Assembly (NCBI GenBank): GCA_946405205.1
Contig: CAMJGL010000005.1
Span: forward strand, 36,855 to 100,854
DNA: 64,000 nt
Source of the DNA: F23-B02 sp946405205
GTDB lineage: Bacteria > Bacillota > Clostridia > Oscillospirales > Oscillospiraceae
Reading direction: 5' to 3'
Positions 34,749 to 42,984 of the stretch are shown here, one piece after another (the stretch's first letter is position 1; every line of letters starts with the position of its first letter). Made by a program: the position numbers and the translations under genes. Below the pieces are notes generated by a model. That model made no database searches. It was not told where the DNA came from and worked only from the letters and a program-made list of their open reading frames with translations.

Positions 34749-34771
34749 CGTACTGCAAATTTAATCACTAT

Positions 34772-34800
34772 ATTATATAATATATATTTGGAAAAGGCAA
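34772..34800 (-). promoter_or_regulatory. Promoter of the cdaA operon
   Basis: TTGCCT (34795-34800), 17-base spacer, TATAAT (34772-34777), inside a very AT-rich stretch just past the cysteine desulfurase stop. Confidence 0.78.
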
Positions 34801-34811
34801 TTAAATATTAA

Positions 34812-35933
34812 TTAATTTTCTTGTTTTGCTATGCTTTCTATAATGCCGCAGGCTCTGTCGGCCTGAGCCTGAGTTATAAAAGGCGAGAAGCTCAGCCTGA
34901 CAGTGCCTCTTTCTATCGTACCGGCTGTGCTGTGTGCCAGCGGAGCGCAGTGTAGTCCGCAGCGCGCGGCAATTCCTCGTTTTCCGAGGGCGCTGCAGAA
35001 CGCTTCACAGTCCATAGTCCTGTGCTGGATGGACAGAACTCCGGCCTGATTATCTGTATCGGAGGCAAAAACCCTGAGCTGTGGGGACATTTTGAGCCTT
35101 ACAGCCGAGCGGCGGCAGAGCTTTGCCTCATATTCCCCGATATTATCGGCGCCGCGGCTGAGCACGTATCGTATTCCCTCGCAGAGGCCCGCTATGCCGA
35201 CGACGTTATGTGTTCCGGCCTCTGCCCTGTCGGGCAGGTACTCCGGCATTGACTGCAGCGCACTCTCGGAGCCGGTACCGCCGCAGATGAGCGGCGCAGG
35301 CATTTGTGCGCACAGCAGTATACCCGTACCCTGCGGCCCAAGCAGTCCCTTATGCCCCGGCATAGCCACAAACGCGGCGTTAAGCTCAGACATATCGAGC
35401 CTGCATATACCCGCCGACTGCGAGGCATCCACTATCAGCGGAACATTGTGCTTTCTGCATAGCTCCGCAATATCATTGAGCGGCTGAATATAGCCGAACA
35501 CATTGGAAACATGGTTCCATACAACGGCCTTTGCTCCGGAAATATTTTGCTCAACAGCGCGTATAACGGCGTCGCTTTCAAACAAGGGCGAAGCCGCGAC
35601 GACAGTTTTTGCGCCTATGAAATTAAGAGGCCGCGTGACGGAATTATGCTCGTAGCCTGATACAACGACCTTGTCGCCTTTTGATACAAGCGACCTTATT
35701 GCGATATTCAGGGCGTGTGTAGCGTTTAATGTAAACACCATGTTCTGCGGCTCGGAGAAATTGAACAGCCTGCAGGCGAGCTCGCGGCATTCGTATACCT
35801 TGTCGGCAGCCTTCATTGCCGCACCGTAGGCGCCTCTGCCCGGACTCGCCATTGTATCTATGGCGTTGACCATGGCTCTTTTCACTGCGGCCGGTTTCAG
35901 GTAGCTTGTTGCGGCGGAATCGAGATATATCAA
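34812..35933 (-). CDS. Cysteine desulfurase family aminotransferase (class V)
   Basis: PLP-dependent class V aminotransferase of the cysteine desulfurase-like group (TIGR01977 type), 373 residues. N-terminal YLDSAATS, cofactor lysine in MPGHKGLLGPQGTG near 195, and a cysteine-bearing loop near residue 340 (ARCGLHCAPLAHS) that would hold the catalytic cysteine. It probably releases sulfur or selenium from (seleno)cysteine. No IscU/SufU or ThiI gene is adjacent; its partner is the DUF3343 gene, overlapped by 4 bases. Confidence 0.88.
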   Translation of the reverse strand: MIYLDSAATSYLKPAAVKRAMVNAIDTMASPGRGAYGAAMKAADKVYECRELACRLFNFSEPQNMVFTLNATHALNIAIRSLVSKGDKVVVSGYEHNSVTRPLNFIGAKTVVAASPLFESDAVIRAVEQNISGAKAVVWNHVSNVFGYIQPLNDIAELCRKHNVPLIVDASQSAGICRLDMSELNAAFVAMPGHKGLLGPQGTGILLCAQMPAPLICGGTGSESALQSMPEYLPDRAEAGTHNVVGIAGLCEGIRYVLSRGADNIGEYEAKLCRRSAVRLKMSPQLRVFASDTDNQAGVLSIQHRTMDCEAFCSALGKRGIAARCGLHCAPLAHSTAGTIERGTVRLSFSPFITQAQADRACGIIESIAKQEN

Positions 35934-36181
35934 AAGAATACCTCCTTGACCGTATTGTCCTGTTGCTGTTCAAATATCTTTCCCTGAAGCAGTCCCTCCC
36001 GTCGTAGAATGTCGGTCGCCGCTATACCTTTGCCGTAAGAAACAGTAACGCAATAGCTGCAGCCGTTGCCGCTGAGACCCGCGGGAGCTTTTGCTACTCC
36101 GGCGGAAATCGCATGGCGTTCCAGAATTTTTGCCGCCCTTTGAGCATATGTCAGTGAGCGGCACATGATTAAATAGCGCAT
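35930..36181 (-). CDS. DUF3343 protein, putative sulfur/selenium carrier
   Basis: An 83-residue DUF3343 protein. Members are often encoded beside selenium or sulfur transfer enzymes and are proposed carriers, but the function is not proved. Three cysteines: C7 in MCRSLTYAQ, and C42 and C45 in NGCSYCVTV. Start ATG 36181 has AAGGGG. It is the first gene of a two-gene operon with the cysteine desulfurase, behind its own promoter. Confidence 0.82.
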   Translation of the reverse strand: MRYLIMCRSLTYAQRAAKILERHAISAGVAKAPAGLSGNGCSYCVTVSYGKGIAATDILRREGLLQGKIFEQQQDNTVKEVFF

Positions 36182-36204
36182 AGAAATCCCCTTCTTTTTA
36201 TTTC

Positions 36205-36233
36205 ATTCTATGCGGTAGAAACTTATTTGCCAA
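36205..36233 (-). promoter_or_regulatory. Promoter of DUF3343-desulfurase operon
   Basis: TTGGCA (36228-36233), 17-base spacer, TAGAAT (36205-36210), between the ispF terminator and the DUF3343 start. Confidence 0.7.
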
Positions 36234-36237
36234 AGTC

Positions 36238-36262
36238 AAAAACAGCCGCATTGCGGCTGTTT
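36238..36262 (-). terminator. Terminator after ispF
   Basis: A 10-bp stem (AAACAGCCGC / GCGGCTGTTT) with a 3-base loop and a following U-run, 5 bases past the ispF stop. It ends carD-ispD-ispF. Confidence 0.92.
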
Positions 36263-36266
36263 CAAC

Positions 36267-36734
36267 TCAGTCTATAAGCGCGACGGCGTGCGCGGCTATG
36301 CCAAGCTCCGCTCCGGAGAAGCCGAGCTTCTCCTCGGTGGTCGCCTTAACGCTCACGCAGTCAAGCGGTATTTCCATTGCATCTGCCAGCGTCTCGCGCA
36401 TTTTTTCAATATACGGCGACAGCTTGGGATTTTGCGCAATTATCGTACTGTCAATGTTTATAAGCTTGTAGCCTTTACCGTTTATTATCGAACAGACATT
36501 TTTCAGCAGCTCGATGCTGTCGGCGCCCAGATATTTATCGTCGCTGTCGGGAAACAGCTTTCCGATGTCGCCCAAAGCGGCCGCGCCGAGCAAAGCGTCC
36601 ATGATCGCGTGGCTCAGCACATCGGCGTCGGAATGTCCGAGGAGCCCTTTTTCGTGGGGGATGCAGACTCCTCCGAGGATAAGCTTCCTGTCCTCAACAA
36701 GTCTGTGCACATCATAGCCGTGGCCAATCCTCAT
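36267..36734 (-). CDS. ispF: 2-C-methyl-D-erythritol 2,4-cyclodiphosphate synthase
   Basis: MEP pathway enzyme that forms MEcPP. 155 residues. The zinc site is at GYDVHRL near residue 6 and GHSDADVLSHAIMDALLGAA near 34-53; KATTEEKLGFSG lies near 130. The start overlaps the ispD stop (TAATG). Confidence 0.97.
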   Translation of the reverse strand: MRIGHGYDVHRLVEDRKLILGGVCIPHEKGLLGHSDADVLSHAIMDALLGAAALGDIGKLFPDSDDKYLGADSIELLKNVCSIINGKGYKLINIDSTIIAQNPKLSPYIEKMRETLADAMEIPLDCVSVKATTEEKLGFSGAELGIAAHAVALID

Positions 36735-37465
36735 TATCTGCCGCTCCTTTCGGCGAGTATACCCTCGGCGGCATAGAGGTCTTTAGTGGTGGTCAGCTTT
36801 ATATTATCAGCTTCACCCGCAACTATCGTTACCTTATACCCCATTGCCTCAACAGCGGAGCAATCGTCGGTGACCCTGATATTCTTATCAGCAGCGCGGG
36901 TAAGAGCCGCCTTTATGAGCTCAGCGATAAACACCTGCGGAGTCTGCACAAGTGCAACAAGATCCCTGTCGGGCGTTTCGGCAACGGCTCCCTTGCTGTT
37001 GAGGAGCCTTACGGTGTCGCTTGACGTGACAGCGGGGGCGGCTGCGGAATGCGCCTTTGCAGCGTGTACAACTCGCTCAATAAGCTTTTCACTGACAAAT
37101 GGTCTCGCCCCGTCATGGATCGCTATAAGAGTGGCCTTTTCACTCACGTTGCTGACGCCGATCAGTGCCGATTCAAGTCTTGTTTTTCCGCCGCGAACGA
37201 CCCTGCTGGCCTTGGTGATACCGAAGCCGCTGCAGATATCGGCGATCTCCTGTATGCTCTCATATTTTGTCACGATAACTATCTCGTCAATGCTGTCCGA
37301 GCTTTGCAGCGCTTTAAGCGTATGGGCAATGACGGGAGCTCCGCCTATGGGCATCAGGATCTTGTCCTTACCCATGCGCTGTGAATTACCCGCCGCCAGC
37401 ACGACTGCCGAGCAGAAGTCGGGCGTTGTTGCTTTGAATTTCAAAAGCTTATCAAATACAGACAT
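36734..37465 (-). CDS. ispD: MEP cytidylyltransferase IspD
   Basis: Forms CDP-methylerythritol from MEP and CTP. 243 residues. Nucleotide motif VLAAGNSQRMGKDK near 23, HDGARPFVSE near 125 and VTDDCSAVEAMGYKV near 205. It has a short N-terminal extension before the usual start of the fold. Start ATG 37465 has GAGG. It lies 15 bases after carD. Confidence 0.96.
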   Translation of the reverse strand: MSVFDKLLKFKATTPDFCSAVVLAAGNSQRMGKDKILMPIGGAPVIAHTLKALQSSDSIDEIVIVTKYESIQEIADICSGFGITKASRVVRGGKTRLESALIGVSNVSEKATLIAIHDGARPFVSEKLIERVVHAAKAHSAAAPAVTSSDTVRLLNSKGAVAETPDRDLVALVQTPQVFIAELIKAALTRAADKNIRVTDDCSAVEAMGYKVTIVAGEADNIKLTTTKDLYAAEGILAERSGR

Positions 37466-37479
37466 AAATAACCTCGTTT

Positions 37480-37953
37480 TCAGATGGATGCGTACAGTTC
37501 TTTTTCAATTTGCTCGTAATCAGTTCTCATGGCAATAACAAGCTCGGAAATAAGGATCTGCTTGGCCGAGTGCAGCATTTTTCTTTCACCGGTCGACAGC
37601 CCGCGCTCATTGTCGCGGCACATAAGCCCCTTGACGACCGAAGCGACCTCCAGCAGATCGCCGCTTTTCAGCTTGTCCATATTCTCCCTGTAACGCTTGT
37701 TCCAGTTCTGGGTCATGCAGATCTCGAGACCTGAAAATGAGTCGAGTACCTTTCTTGCATCCGAGTCACTGATTATTGCTCTTACCCCTATGCTCTCGCA
37801 GCCCTCAACAGGGACCATGACGACCATGTCCCCGACCGGCAGCTTCAGGACATAGTAATCCCGTTCGGCACCGTTGATCTTCTTGGTAACTATACCCTCA
37901 ATCACGCCTGCACCGTGCATGGGATGAGCAATGTAATCGCCGATCTCGAACAA
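37480..37953 (-). CDS. carD: CarD family transcriptional regulator
   Basis: CarD/CdnL-type factor that binds the RNA polymerase beta subunit and tunes open complex formation. 157 residues: an N-terminal Tudor-like domain (MFEIGDYIAHPMHGAGVIEG) and a C-terminal helical domain (NKRYRENMDKLKSGDLLEVA...LSTGERKMLHSAKQIL). The start codon is TTG at 37953, strongly supported by AAGGAGG seven bases upstream and by the family N-terminus. It heads carD-ispD-ispF behind a strong promoter. Confidence 0.93.
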   Translation of the reverse strand: MFEIGDYIAHPMHGAGVIEGIVTKKINGAERDYYVLKLPVGDMVVMVPVEGCESIGVRAIISDSDARKVLDSFSGLEICMTQNWNKRYRENMDKLKSGDLLEVASVVKGLMCRDNERGLSTGERKMLHSAKQILISELVIAMRTDYEQIEKELYASI

Positions 37954-37988
37954 GACGACTCCTCCTTACAATAATCATATATATAACA

Positions 37989-38017
37989 ATTATACACAAA
38001 TTGTTTAATCTTTGCAA
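37989..38017 (-). promoter_or_regulatory. Promoter of carD-ispD-ispF
   Basis: TTGCAA (38012-38017), 17-base spacer, TATAAT (37989-37994), between the ispH-rpsA terminator and carD. Confidence 0.82.
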
Positions 38018-38048
38018 GGAAATTAACTTCATTTGCCTGATTTTTCAA

Positions 38049-38079
38049 TAAAAACAGCCTGCCGATTACTCAGCAGGCT
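38049..38079 (-). terminator. Terminator after ispH-rpsA fusion
   Basis: A 7-bp GC-rich stem (AGCCTGC / GCAGGCT) with a 10-base loop followed by GTTTTTATTG on the minus strand, about 20 bases past the stop. Confidence 0.85.
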
Positions 38080-38101
38080 ATTACAAACTGTTATTTAGAG
38101 A

Positions 38102-40132
38102 TCATTCCTCGACTAAATCGCCCGTGGCCTCGCCATCGGTAGATACTTCGTAGACGAGTGCATCCTCGCCGCTTTCCTCTTCAACAGCAGCAGGCTGTGC
38201 AGCAGGCTCGGCAAGTGCGCGGATGGAGAGGGATATCTTGTGATTATCCATATCGATAGCGGTGATCTTAGCCTCAACAACGTCGCCGACAGTCAGGACC
38301 TCTTCGGGCTTGCCGATGCGGCGGTTTGCGATCTGGGAAATGTGGATAAGGCCGTCAACGCCGGGGAGAACCTCTGCAAAGGCACCGAAGGTCATGAGCT
38401 TTACTATCTTGACCTCAGCAGTATCGCCAACATTGTATGTGCTGGTGAACTTGGTCCAGGGATTCTCTGCGGGATCCTTGTAGCCCAGAGAGATCTTTCT
38501 CTTTTCACGGTCAAAGCTGATGACATAGACGTCGACCTCGTCACCGATACTGAACATCTCAGCGGGGTTCTTGATACGGCCCCAGCTCATCTCGGAGACA
38601 TGGACCATACCGTCAATGCCGCCGATATCGACAAATGCGCCGTAGCTGGTCATGGACTTTACGGTGCCGTGGTACTTATTGCCGACTTCCATCTCATTCC
38701 AGATGGCTTCGGCACGCTCGCGGCGCTCTTTCTGAGCGACTGCACGGATGGAACCGACAACGCGCTTGCGGCCGCGGTTTACCTCGGTGATCTTCACGCG
38801 GACTTTCTGCTTGAGAAGCTGGCTCATATCAGCCTCCTTGGGCAGACCGGACTGGGATGCGGGAACGAAAACGCGGACGCCTTTAACGGAAACAACGATG
38901 CCGCCCTTATTCTCCTCGGTAACAACGCCTTCAAGGAAGTTGCCGTTTTCAACGGCTTCCTCAACAGCGGTCCAGCTCTTTGCAGCGTCAAGACGCTTCT
39001 TGGAGAGCATAACGGTGCCCTCAACGTCGTTTACGCGAACGACTACAGCCTCGATGGTATCGCCGACCTTGACAGCGTCTTCAACATTGATGCCGTCGTC
39101 TGTGAACTCGGTGGTGGGAATGAAGCCCGAGTACTTAGCGCCGATATCGACACTGATCTCAGTGCCGGTAATGGCAATAACACAGCCGGTTACCTTATCT
39201 CCATTATATATAGTTTTGATGGATTCCTCCAGCATTTCGTCGAAGGACATCTCCCTCTCCTCTGCTGCAGCAGCATCAATTTTGATTTCTTCGCTCATCT
39301 TATTACTTACCTCCTTAATTATCCATGATGGGGTTGACGCTCCGGCTGTGATCCCAACAGATTCAACACCCGACAGCCTGTCCATATCCAGTCCGTCTGC
39401 TTTTGAGATAAACTGAACATTATCGCACTCTCTGCGGCATATTTCCGCAAGATGCACGCTGTTGGCACTGTGTTCTCCGCCTATAACGACCATTGCGCCG
39501 CATAAAGCCGCAATTTTTGAGGCTTCTTCCTGTCTCATGGACGTCGCACCACATATTGTATCAAAGATTTGATTGTTTGTACACATTTTTTTTAAGAAAT
39601 TTGCACATTCGGTAAAATTACTGCGAGTCTGCGTCGTTTGGACTACCATCGTTATGGGTTTATCCAATAATTCGGTGTTATTATTAAAAAACTCGGATAG
39701 TTCCGAAACATTTTCGCATATAACGTGTTCCCCGCACCAACCTCCGACGGCTTCGACCTCAGGGTGACCGTGCATACCGATTATGACGACGAAGCGGCCT
39801 TCGGCCGAGGCCTCGGACACAAGCTCGTGGATCTTATTCACCTTGGGGCAGGTCGCATCGCATACCTTCGCATTTTTTTCCCCCAGCGCCACGTATACCT
39901 CTTTTGATATACCGTGCGAGCGTATTATCACCCGCCCGCCTGACGGAAGCTGCTCCGGTGTATCGATAACGCTGAGACCCTTTTTCTCCAAATAAGCCAC
40001 AACGTCGTTATTGTGAATAAGTGGGCCGAGAGAATACGCCTTTCCCTCTTCAAGCAGCTTTTCGGCCATACTAACCGATCGGCTGACTCCGAAGCAGAAG
40101 CCCGCGCTCTTTGCAACAACAATCTTTTTCAT
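38102..40132 (-). CDS. ispH: IspH (HMBPP reductase) fused to ribosomal protein S1
   Basis: One 676-residue chain with two functions. Residues 1-285 are IspH, the [4Fe-4S] enzyme that makes IPP and DMAPP; the cluster cysteines are in AGFCFGV near 13, DATCPKV near 96 and TICGAT near 192. From about 310 there are four S1 RNA-binding repeats (VSVDIGAKYSGFIP-type, GGIVVSVKGVRVFVP, YGAFVDIGGIDGMVHVSE, FGAFAEVLPGVDGLIHIS), then an acidic tail. This fusion is known from Clostridia. It overlaps cmk by ATGA. Confidence 0.97.
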   Translation of the reverse strand: MKKIVVAKSAGFCFGVSRSVSMAEKLLEEGKAYSLGPLIHNNDVVAYLEKKGLSVIDTPEQLPSGGRVIIRSHGISKEVYVALGEKNAKVCDATCPKVNKIHELVSEASAEGRFVVIIGMHGHPEVEAVGGWCGEHVICENVSELSEFFNNNTELLDKPITMVVQTTQTRSNFTECANFLKKMCTNNQIFDTICGATSMRQEEASKIAALCGAMVVIGGEHSANSVHLAEICRRECDNVQFISKADGLDMDRLSGVESVGITAGASTPSWIIKEVSNKMSEEIKIDAAAAEEREMSFDEMLEESIKTIYNGDKVTGCVIAITGTEISVDIGAKYSGFIPTTEFTDDGINVEDAVKVGDTIEAVVVRVNDVEGTVMLSKKRLDAAKSWTAVEEAVENGNFLEGVVTEENKGGIVVSVKGVRVFVPASQSGLPKEADMSQLLKQKVRVKITEVNRGRKRVVGSIRAVAQKERRERAEAIWNEMEVGNKYHGTVKSMTSYGAFVDIGGIDGMVHVSEMSWGRIKNPAEMFSIGDEVDVYVISFDREKRKISLGYKDPAENPWTKFTSTYNVGDTAEVKIVKLMTFGAFAEVLPGVDGLIHISQIANRRIGKPEEVLTVGDVVEAKITAIDMDNHKISLSIRALAEPAAQPAAVEEESGEDALVYEVSTDGEATGDLVEE

Positions 40133-40818
40133 GGCTTGAACTTCGGCTCCAGTCCGGTTTTTGAGCTAATAAGCCGGCATACCTCGCTCACGCTCTGCTC
40201 AAGAGTATTGCCGCTCGTATCGAGGATCACCGCGTCATCGGCTGCCTTTAAAGGTGCCGCGGCGCGCATGGTATCCTGCTCATCGCGCTTTATCAGGTCG
40301 TCAAGCACACTTTCAAAGGTCGTTTCAACTCCCTTTTGCAGCAGCTCCTCATATCTGCGCCTTGCCCTGTCCTCCGCACCGGCCGTCAGGAATATCTTAA
40401 GATCGGCGTTGGGAAGAATGACCGTTCCAATATCGCGCCCGTCCATAACCACATCATGCAGCTCCGCCATTTTTCGCTGCATATCAACAAGGTATTCCCT
40501 TACCTCGGGTATGGCCGAGACCTTTGAAGCGAGCATGGATACCTCGGGAAGTCTTATGTCCCGGGAAACGTCAGCGCCGTCAAGAAGCATGCACTGCTCG
40601 CCCGCGTCATTGTATCTGAGCTCAATTCTAAGCTCAGGGAGCATTGATATAACGGTTTCGTTATCGGAAACGTCGATACCTCTCAGCTTCGCTGCGAGAC
40701 CTATCGTTCTGTAAATAGCGCCGGTATCAACATAAATAAATCCGAAGAGCTTTGCGGCTGCCCTTGAGATCGTACTTTTACCGGCGCCGGAAGGGCCGTC
40801 TATCGCAATAGATATCAT
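40129..40818 (-). CDS. cmk: Cytidylate kinase
   Basis: Phosphorylates CMP and dCMP. The ATG at 40818 (MISIAIDGPSGAGKST) has AGGTGA upstream and the P-loop directly follows, giving 229 residues; an extension to 40854 is rejected. DTGAIYRTIGL is near residue 34 and VMDGRDIGTVILP near 150. It lies 13 bases after the flavoprotein gene and before the ispH-rpsA fusion, as is usual in Clostridia. Confidence 0.96.
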   Translation of the reverse strand: MISIAIDGPSGAGKSTISRAAAKLFGFIYVDTGAIYRTIGLAAKLRGIDVSDNETVISMLPELRIELRYNDAGEQCMLLDGADVSRDIRLPEVSMLASKVSAIPEVREYLVDMQRKMAELHDVVMDGRDIGTVILPNADLKIFLTAGAEDRARRRYEELLQKGVETTFESVLDDLIKRDEQDTMRAAAPLKAADDAVILDTSGNTLEQSVSEVCRLISSKTGLEPKFKP

Positions 40819-40831
40819 TTGTTCACCTGTT

Positions 40832-42061
40832 TTATATTGAATTTGCGGCCACATATGCGGTGGACCACGCTATCTGAAGATTAAAGCCGCCCGTGTACGC
40901 GTCAAGATCCATGACCTCTCCCGCAAAGTACAGCCCGCCGACAAGCTTGGACTGCATAGTGCGTGGATTTATCTCCTTTGTGGATACGCCGCCCGAGGTC
41001 ACGATAGCTTCATCTATCGGCCTTGGGCCGATTATTGAGACCGGGAAGCTTTTCAGAAGTCTGAGCAGCTCATGCCGCTGTTCGCGGGTTATGGAATTGA
41101 CCTTGGTCTCAGCAGGAATGCCCGAAAGTCTCACGAGCACGGGGATCATGGTCTTTCCGGCAAGATCGCACAGAGAATTTGCAAAATCGCGGTTTGCGTA
41201 TTTTTCAAAATCCCTCAGCAGTCTTGCGTCCAGCTTTTTTTCATCAAGTCCCGGTTTCAGGTCGATGCGCAGCTCATATCTCGCTTCTCCGAAGCGGCGC
41301 ATATGCGAGCTGGCCGACAGTACCAGCGGGCCGCTTACGCCGAAATGCGTAAACAGCATTTCGCCCAATTCCTTGTATATGAGCTTGCCGTCCTCATAAG
41401 CCGAAAGCGTAACGTTTTTCAGGGAAAAGCCCTGCATTTCGGCGCAATAATCATCGTCGCTCTCAAGCGGAACAAGCGAAGGCCTCGTGGGAGTAACTGT
41501 ATGTCCCAGCTCCTTCGCCATTTTGTATCCCGCGCCCCTTGAGCCGGTAAGCGGATATGAAAGCCCGCCCGTGCATATCACCGCGGCGCGGCAATCAATT
41601 ATACCGCCGCTCGTTTCAACGCCGGTGACAGCGTTATCCTCAGTGAGGATATGTTTTGCCGAATCGTGCACGACGCGCACGCCGGCGCGGTTCAAATATC
41701 GCTGCAGCGCGCCTGCAACGTCGTTTGCATTGTCCGAGACCGGAAACACACGGTTGCCCCGCTCAGTCTTCAGGTGCACACCCAGACCTTCAAACAGCTC
41801 CATGGTGTCGTGCGGAGACAGCCGGTTCAGGGCGCTGTGCAGAAATCTGCCGTCACCGGGAATGTTGTTCAGAAATTCCCTGATATCACAGTTGTTTGTA
41901 ACATTGCACCGACCCTTACCCGTTATCCTGAGCTTTCTGCCGAGGACTTTATTCGGCTCGAGCAGTATTACGTCAAGGCCGCGCTCGGCTGCCGCCGCGC
42001 TGCAGAGCATTCCCGCGGCGCCGCCGCCGATGACCACCGCGTCAGCGCTCAGCCGGTTCAT
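40832..42061 (-). CDS. HI0933/YhiN family FAD-dependent oxidoreductase
   Basis: Flavoprotein of the HI0933 (BaiN/YhiN) family; substrate uncertain. It has about 409 residues. The dinucleotide-binding motif VVIGGGAAGMLCSAAAA is near the N-terminus, KLRITGKGRCNVTN near 40, and the C-terminal YFAGEVMDLDAYTGGFNLQIAWSTA carries the second FAD motif. The start is ambiguous: ATG 42061 (GGAG ten bases upstream) or ATG 42067 (four bases). Either overlaps the end of the rpiR gene. Confidence 0.9.
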   Translation of the reverse strand: MNRLSADAVVIGGGAAGMLCSAAAAERGLDVILLEPNKVLGRKLRITGKGRCNVTNNCDIREFLNNIPGDGRFLHSALNRLSPHDTMELFEGLGVHLKTERGNRVFPVSDNANDVAGALQRYLNRAGVRVVHDSAKHILTEDNAVTGVETSGGIIDCRAAVICTGGLSYPLTGSRGAGYKMAKELGHTVTPTRPSLVPLESDDDYCAEMQGFSLKNVTLSAYEDGKLIYKELGEMLFTHFGVSGPLVLSASSHMRRFGEARYELRIDLKPGLDEKKLDARLLRDFEKYANRDFANSLCDLAGKTMIPVLVRLSGIPAETKVNSITREQRHELLRLLKSFPVSIIGPRPIDEAIVTSGGVSTKEINPRTMQSKLVGGLYFAGEVMDLDAYTGGFNLQIAWSTAYVAANSI

Positions 42062-42905
42062 ACACATCGTGCTCCGACCAAATCTTTTCAAGGCGCTCGA
42101 AGGTTTCCGAAACTCTTTCCTTGTTCCTTATGCCGACGGCGACTATGATGGCGTTAATAAGGCTCATCGGCGCAACGAGCGAGTCCAGGAACGATACCAT
42201 GTCACTTTTAGCGTGGAGACAAACATCCGCTATTCCGTTAAGCGGCGAGGACGCGCCGTCGGTGATAGCGGCGGTTTTTGCGCCCATCTTCTTGGCAAAC
42301 TGCATGGCGTCGACCGTGTGGCTCGAATAGCGCGGAAAGCTTATGCCTATGAACAGGTCGCCTTGGCCGATCCTGATTATCTGTTCATATATTTCGCTCG
42401 CGGCAGTATCATGCACAACATTCACGCTGCCCCTGAGCAGATTGAGATACAGGCCGAGGAAGGTCGAAAGCGATGTAGAGGTGCGCATTCCGACAATGTA
42501 TATATTTTTCGCTTCCATTATCGAATCGACAAGCATATTGAAGCTGTCCTGCTCAAGAATGTCCAGCGTAGCCTGAAGGTTCTGCATATCGCTGCCGATT
42601 ATCGATTTGATAAGATCGGTATCGTCTATCATGCTCTTTGCGACTTCAATACGCTGGACCGAGGTCAGCCTGTTGCGTATCATTTCCTGGAGAGCTTTTC
42701 TCATGCTCGGGTATCCGTCATATCCCAGCTCCGCAGCGAACCTGACGACCGTCGATTCGCTTACGCCGACTATTCTGCCCAGCTTTCCGGCTGTCATAAA
42801 AGCGGCTTTATCATAATTACTCAGAATGTATTTTGCAATAATTCGCTGACCCTTTGAAAATTTATTGCTGCCTCTGGCAAGAACGTTCAACAGATCATTT
42901 TCCAT
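42042..42905 (-). CDS. MurR/RpiR family transcriptional regulator
   Basis: Regulator with an N-terminal HTH_6 domain (LNVLARGSNKFSKGQRIIAKYIL, VSESTVVRFAAELGYDGY) and a C-terminal SIS sugar-phosphate-binding domain (about 125-260, IYIVGMRTSTSLSTF, GISFPRYSSHTVDAM). The ATG at 42905 has GGAG nine bases upstream; the ATG at 42914 abuts that site and is less likely. This family senses phosphosugars, but no sugar genes are adjacent. A dyad covers its promoter -35, suggesting self-control. Confidence 0.9.
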   Translation of the reverse strand: MENDLLNVLARGSNKFSKGQRIIAKYILSNYDKAAFMTAGKLGRIVGVSESTVVRFAAELGYDGYPSMRKALQEMIRNRLTSVQRIEVAKSMIDDTDLIKSIIGSDMQNLQATLDILEQDSFNMLVDSIMEAKNIYIVGMRTSTSLSTFLGLYLNLLRGSVNVVHDTAASEIYEQIIRIGQGDLFIGISFPRYSSHTVDAMQFAKKMGAKTAAITDGASSPLNGIADVCLHAKSDMVSFLDSLVAPMSLINAIIVAVGIRNKERVSETFERLEKIWSEHDVYEPAER

Positions 42906-42936
42906 GCTGTTCATCTCCGTTTAAAACATGTCATAC

Positions 42937-42980
42937 ATTTTACTTGTTCTTCATAAGAATTGCAATAGTTTTTTGCAATT
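42937..42980 (-). promoter_or_regulatory. rpiR promoter with overlapping dyad
   Basis: Promoter TTGCAA (42960-42965), 17-base spacer, TAAAAT (42937-42942). A perfect inverted repeat AATTGCAA / TTGCAATT with a 7-base spacer (42958-42980) covers the -35 and the bases upstream. It is a candidate operator for RpiR itself. Confidence 0.65.
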
Positions 42981-42984
42981 AATC

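Noticed and set aside
38240..39328. A 362-codon plus-strand open frame opposite the S1 repeats
   Set aside because: It mirrors the biased codons of the ispH-rpsA fusion, has no ribosome-binding site, and the minus-strand protein is unambiguous.
41487..42857. A 456-codon plus-strand open frame across the flavoprotein and rpiR genes
   Set aside because: It crosses two well-supported genes on the other strand and has no domain or start signal of its own.
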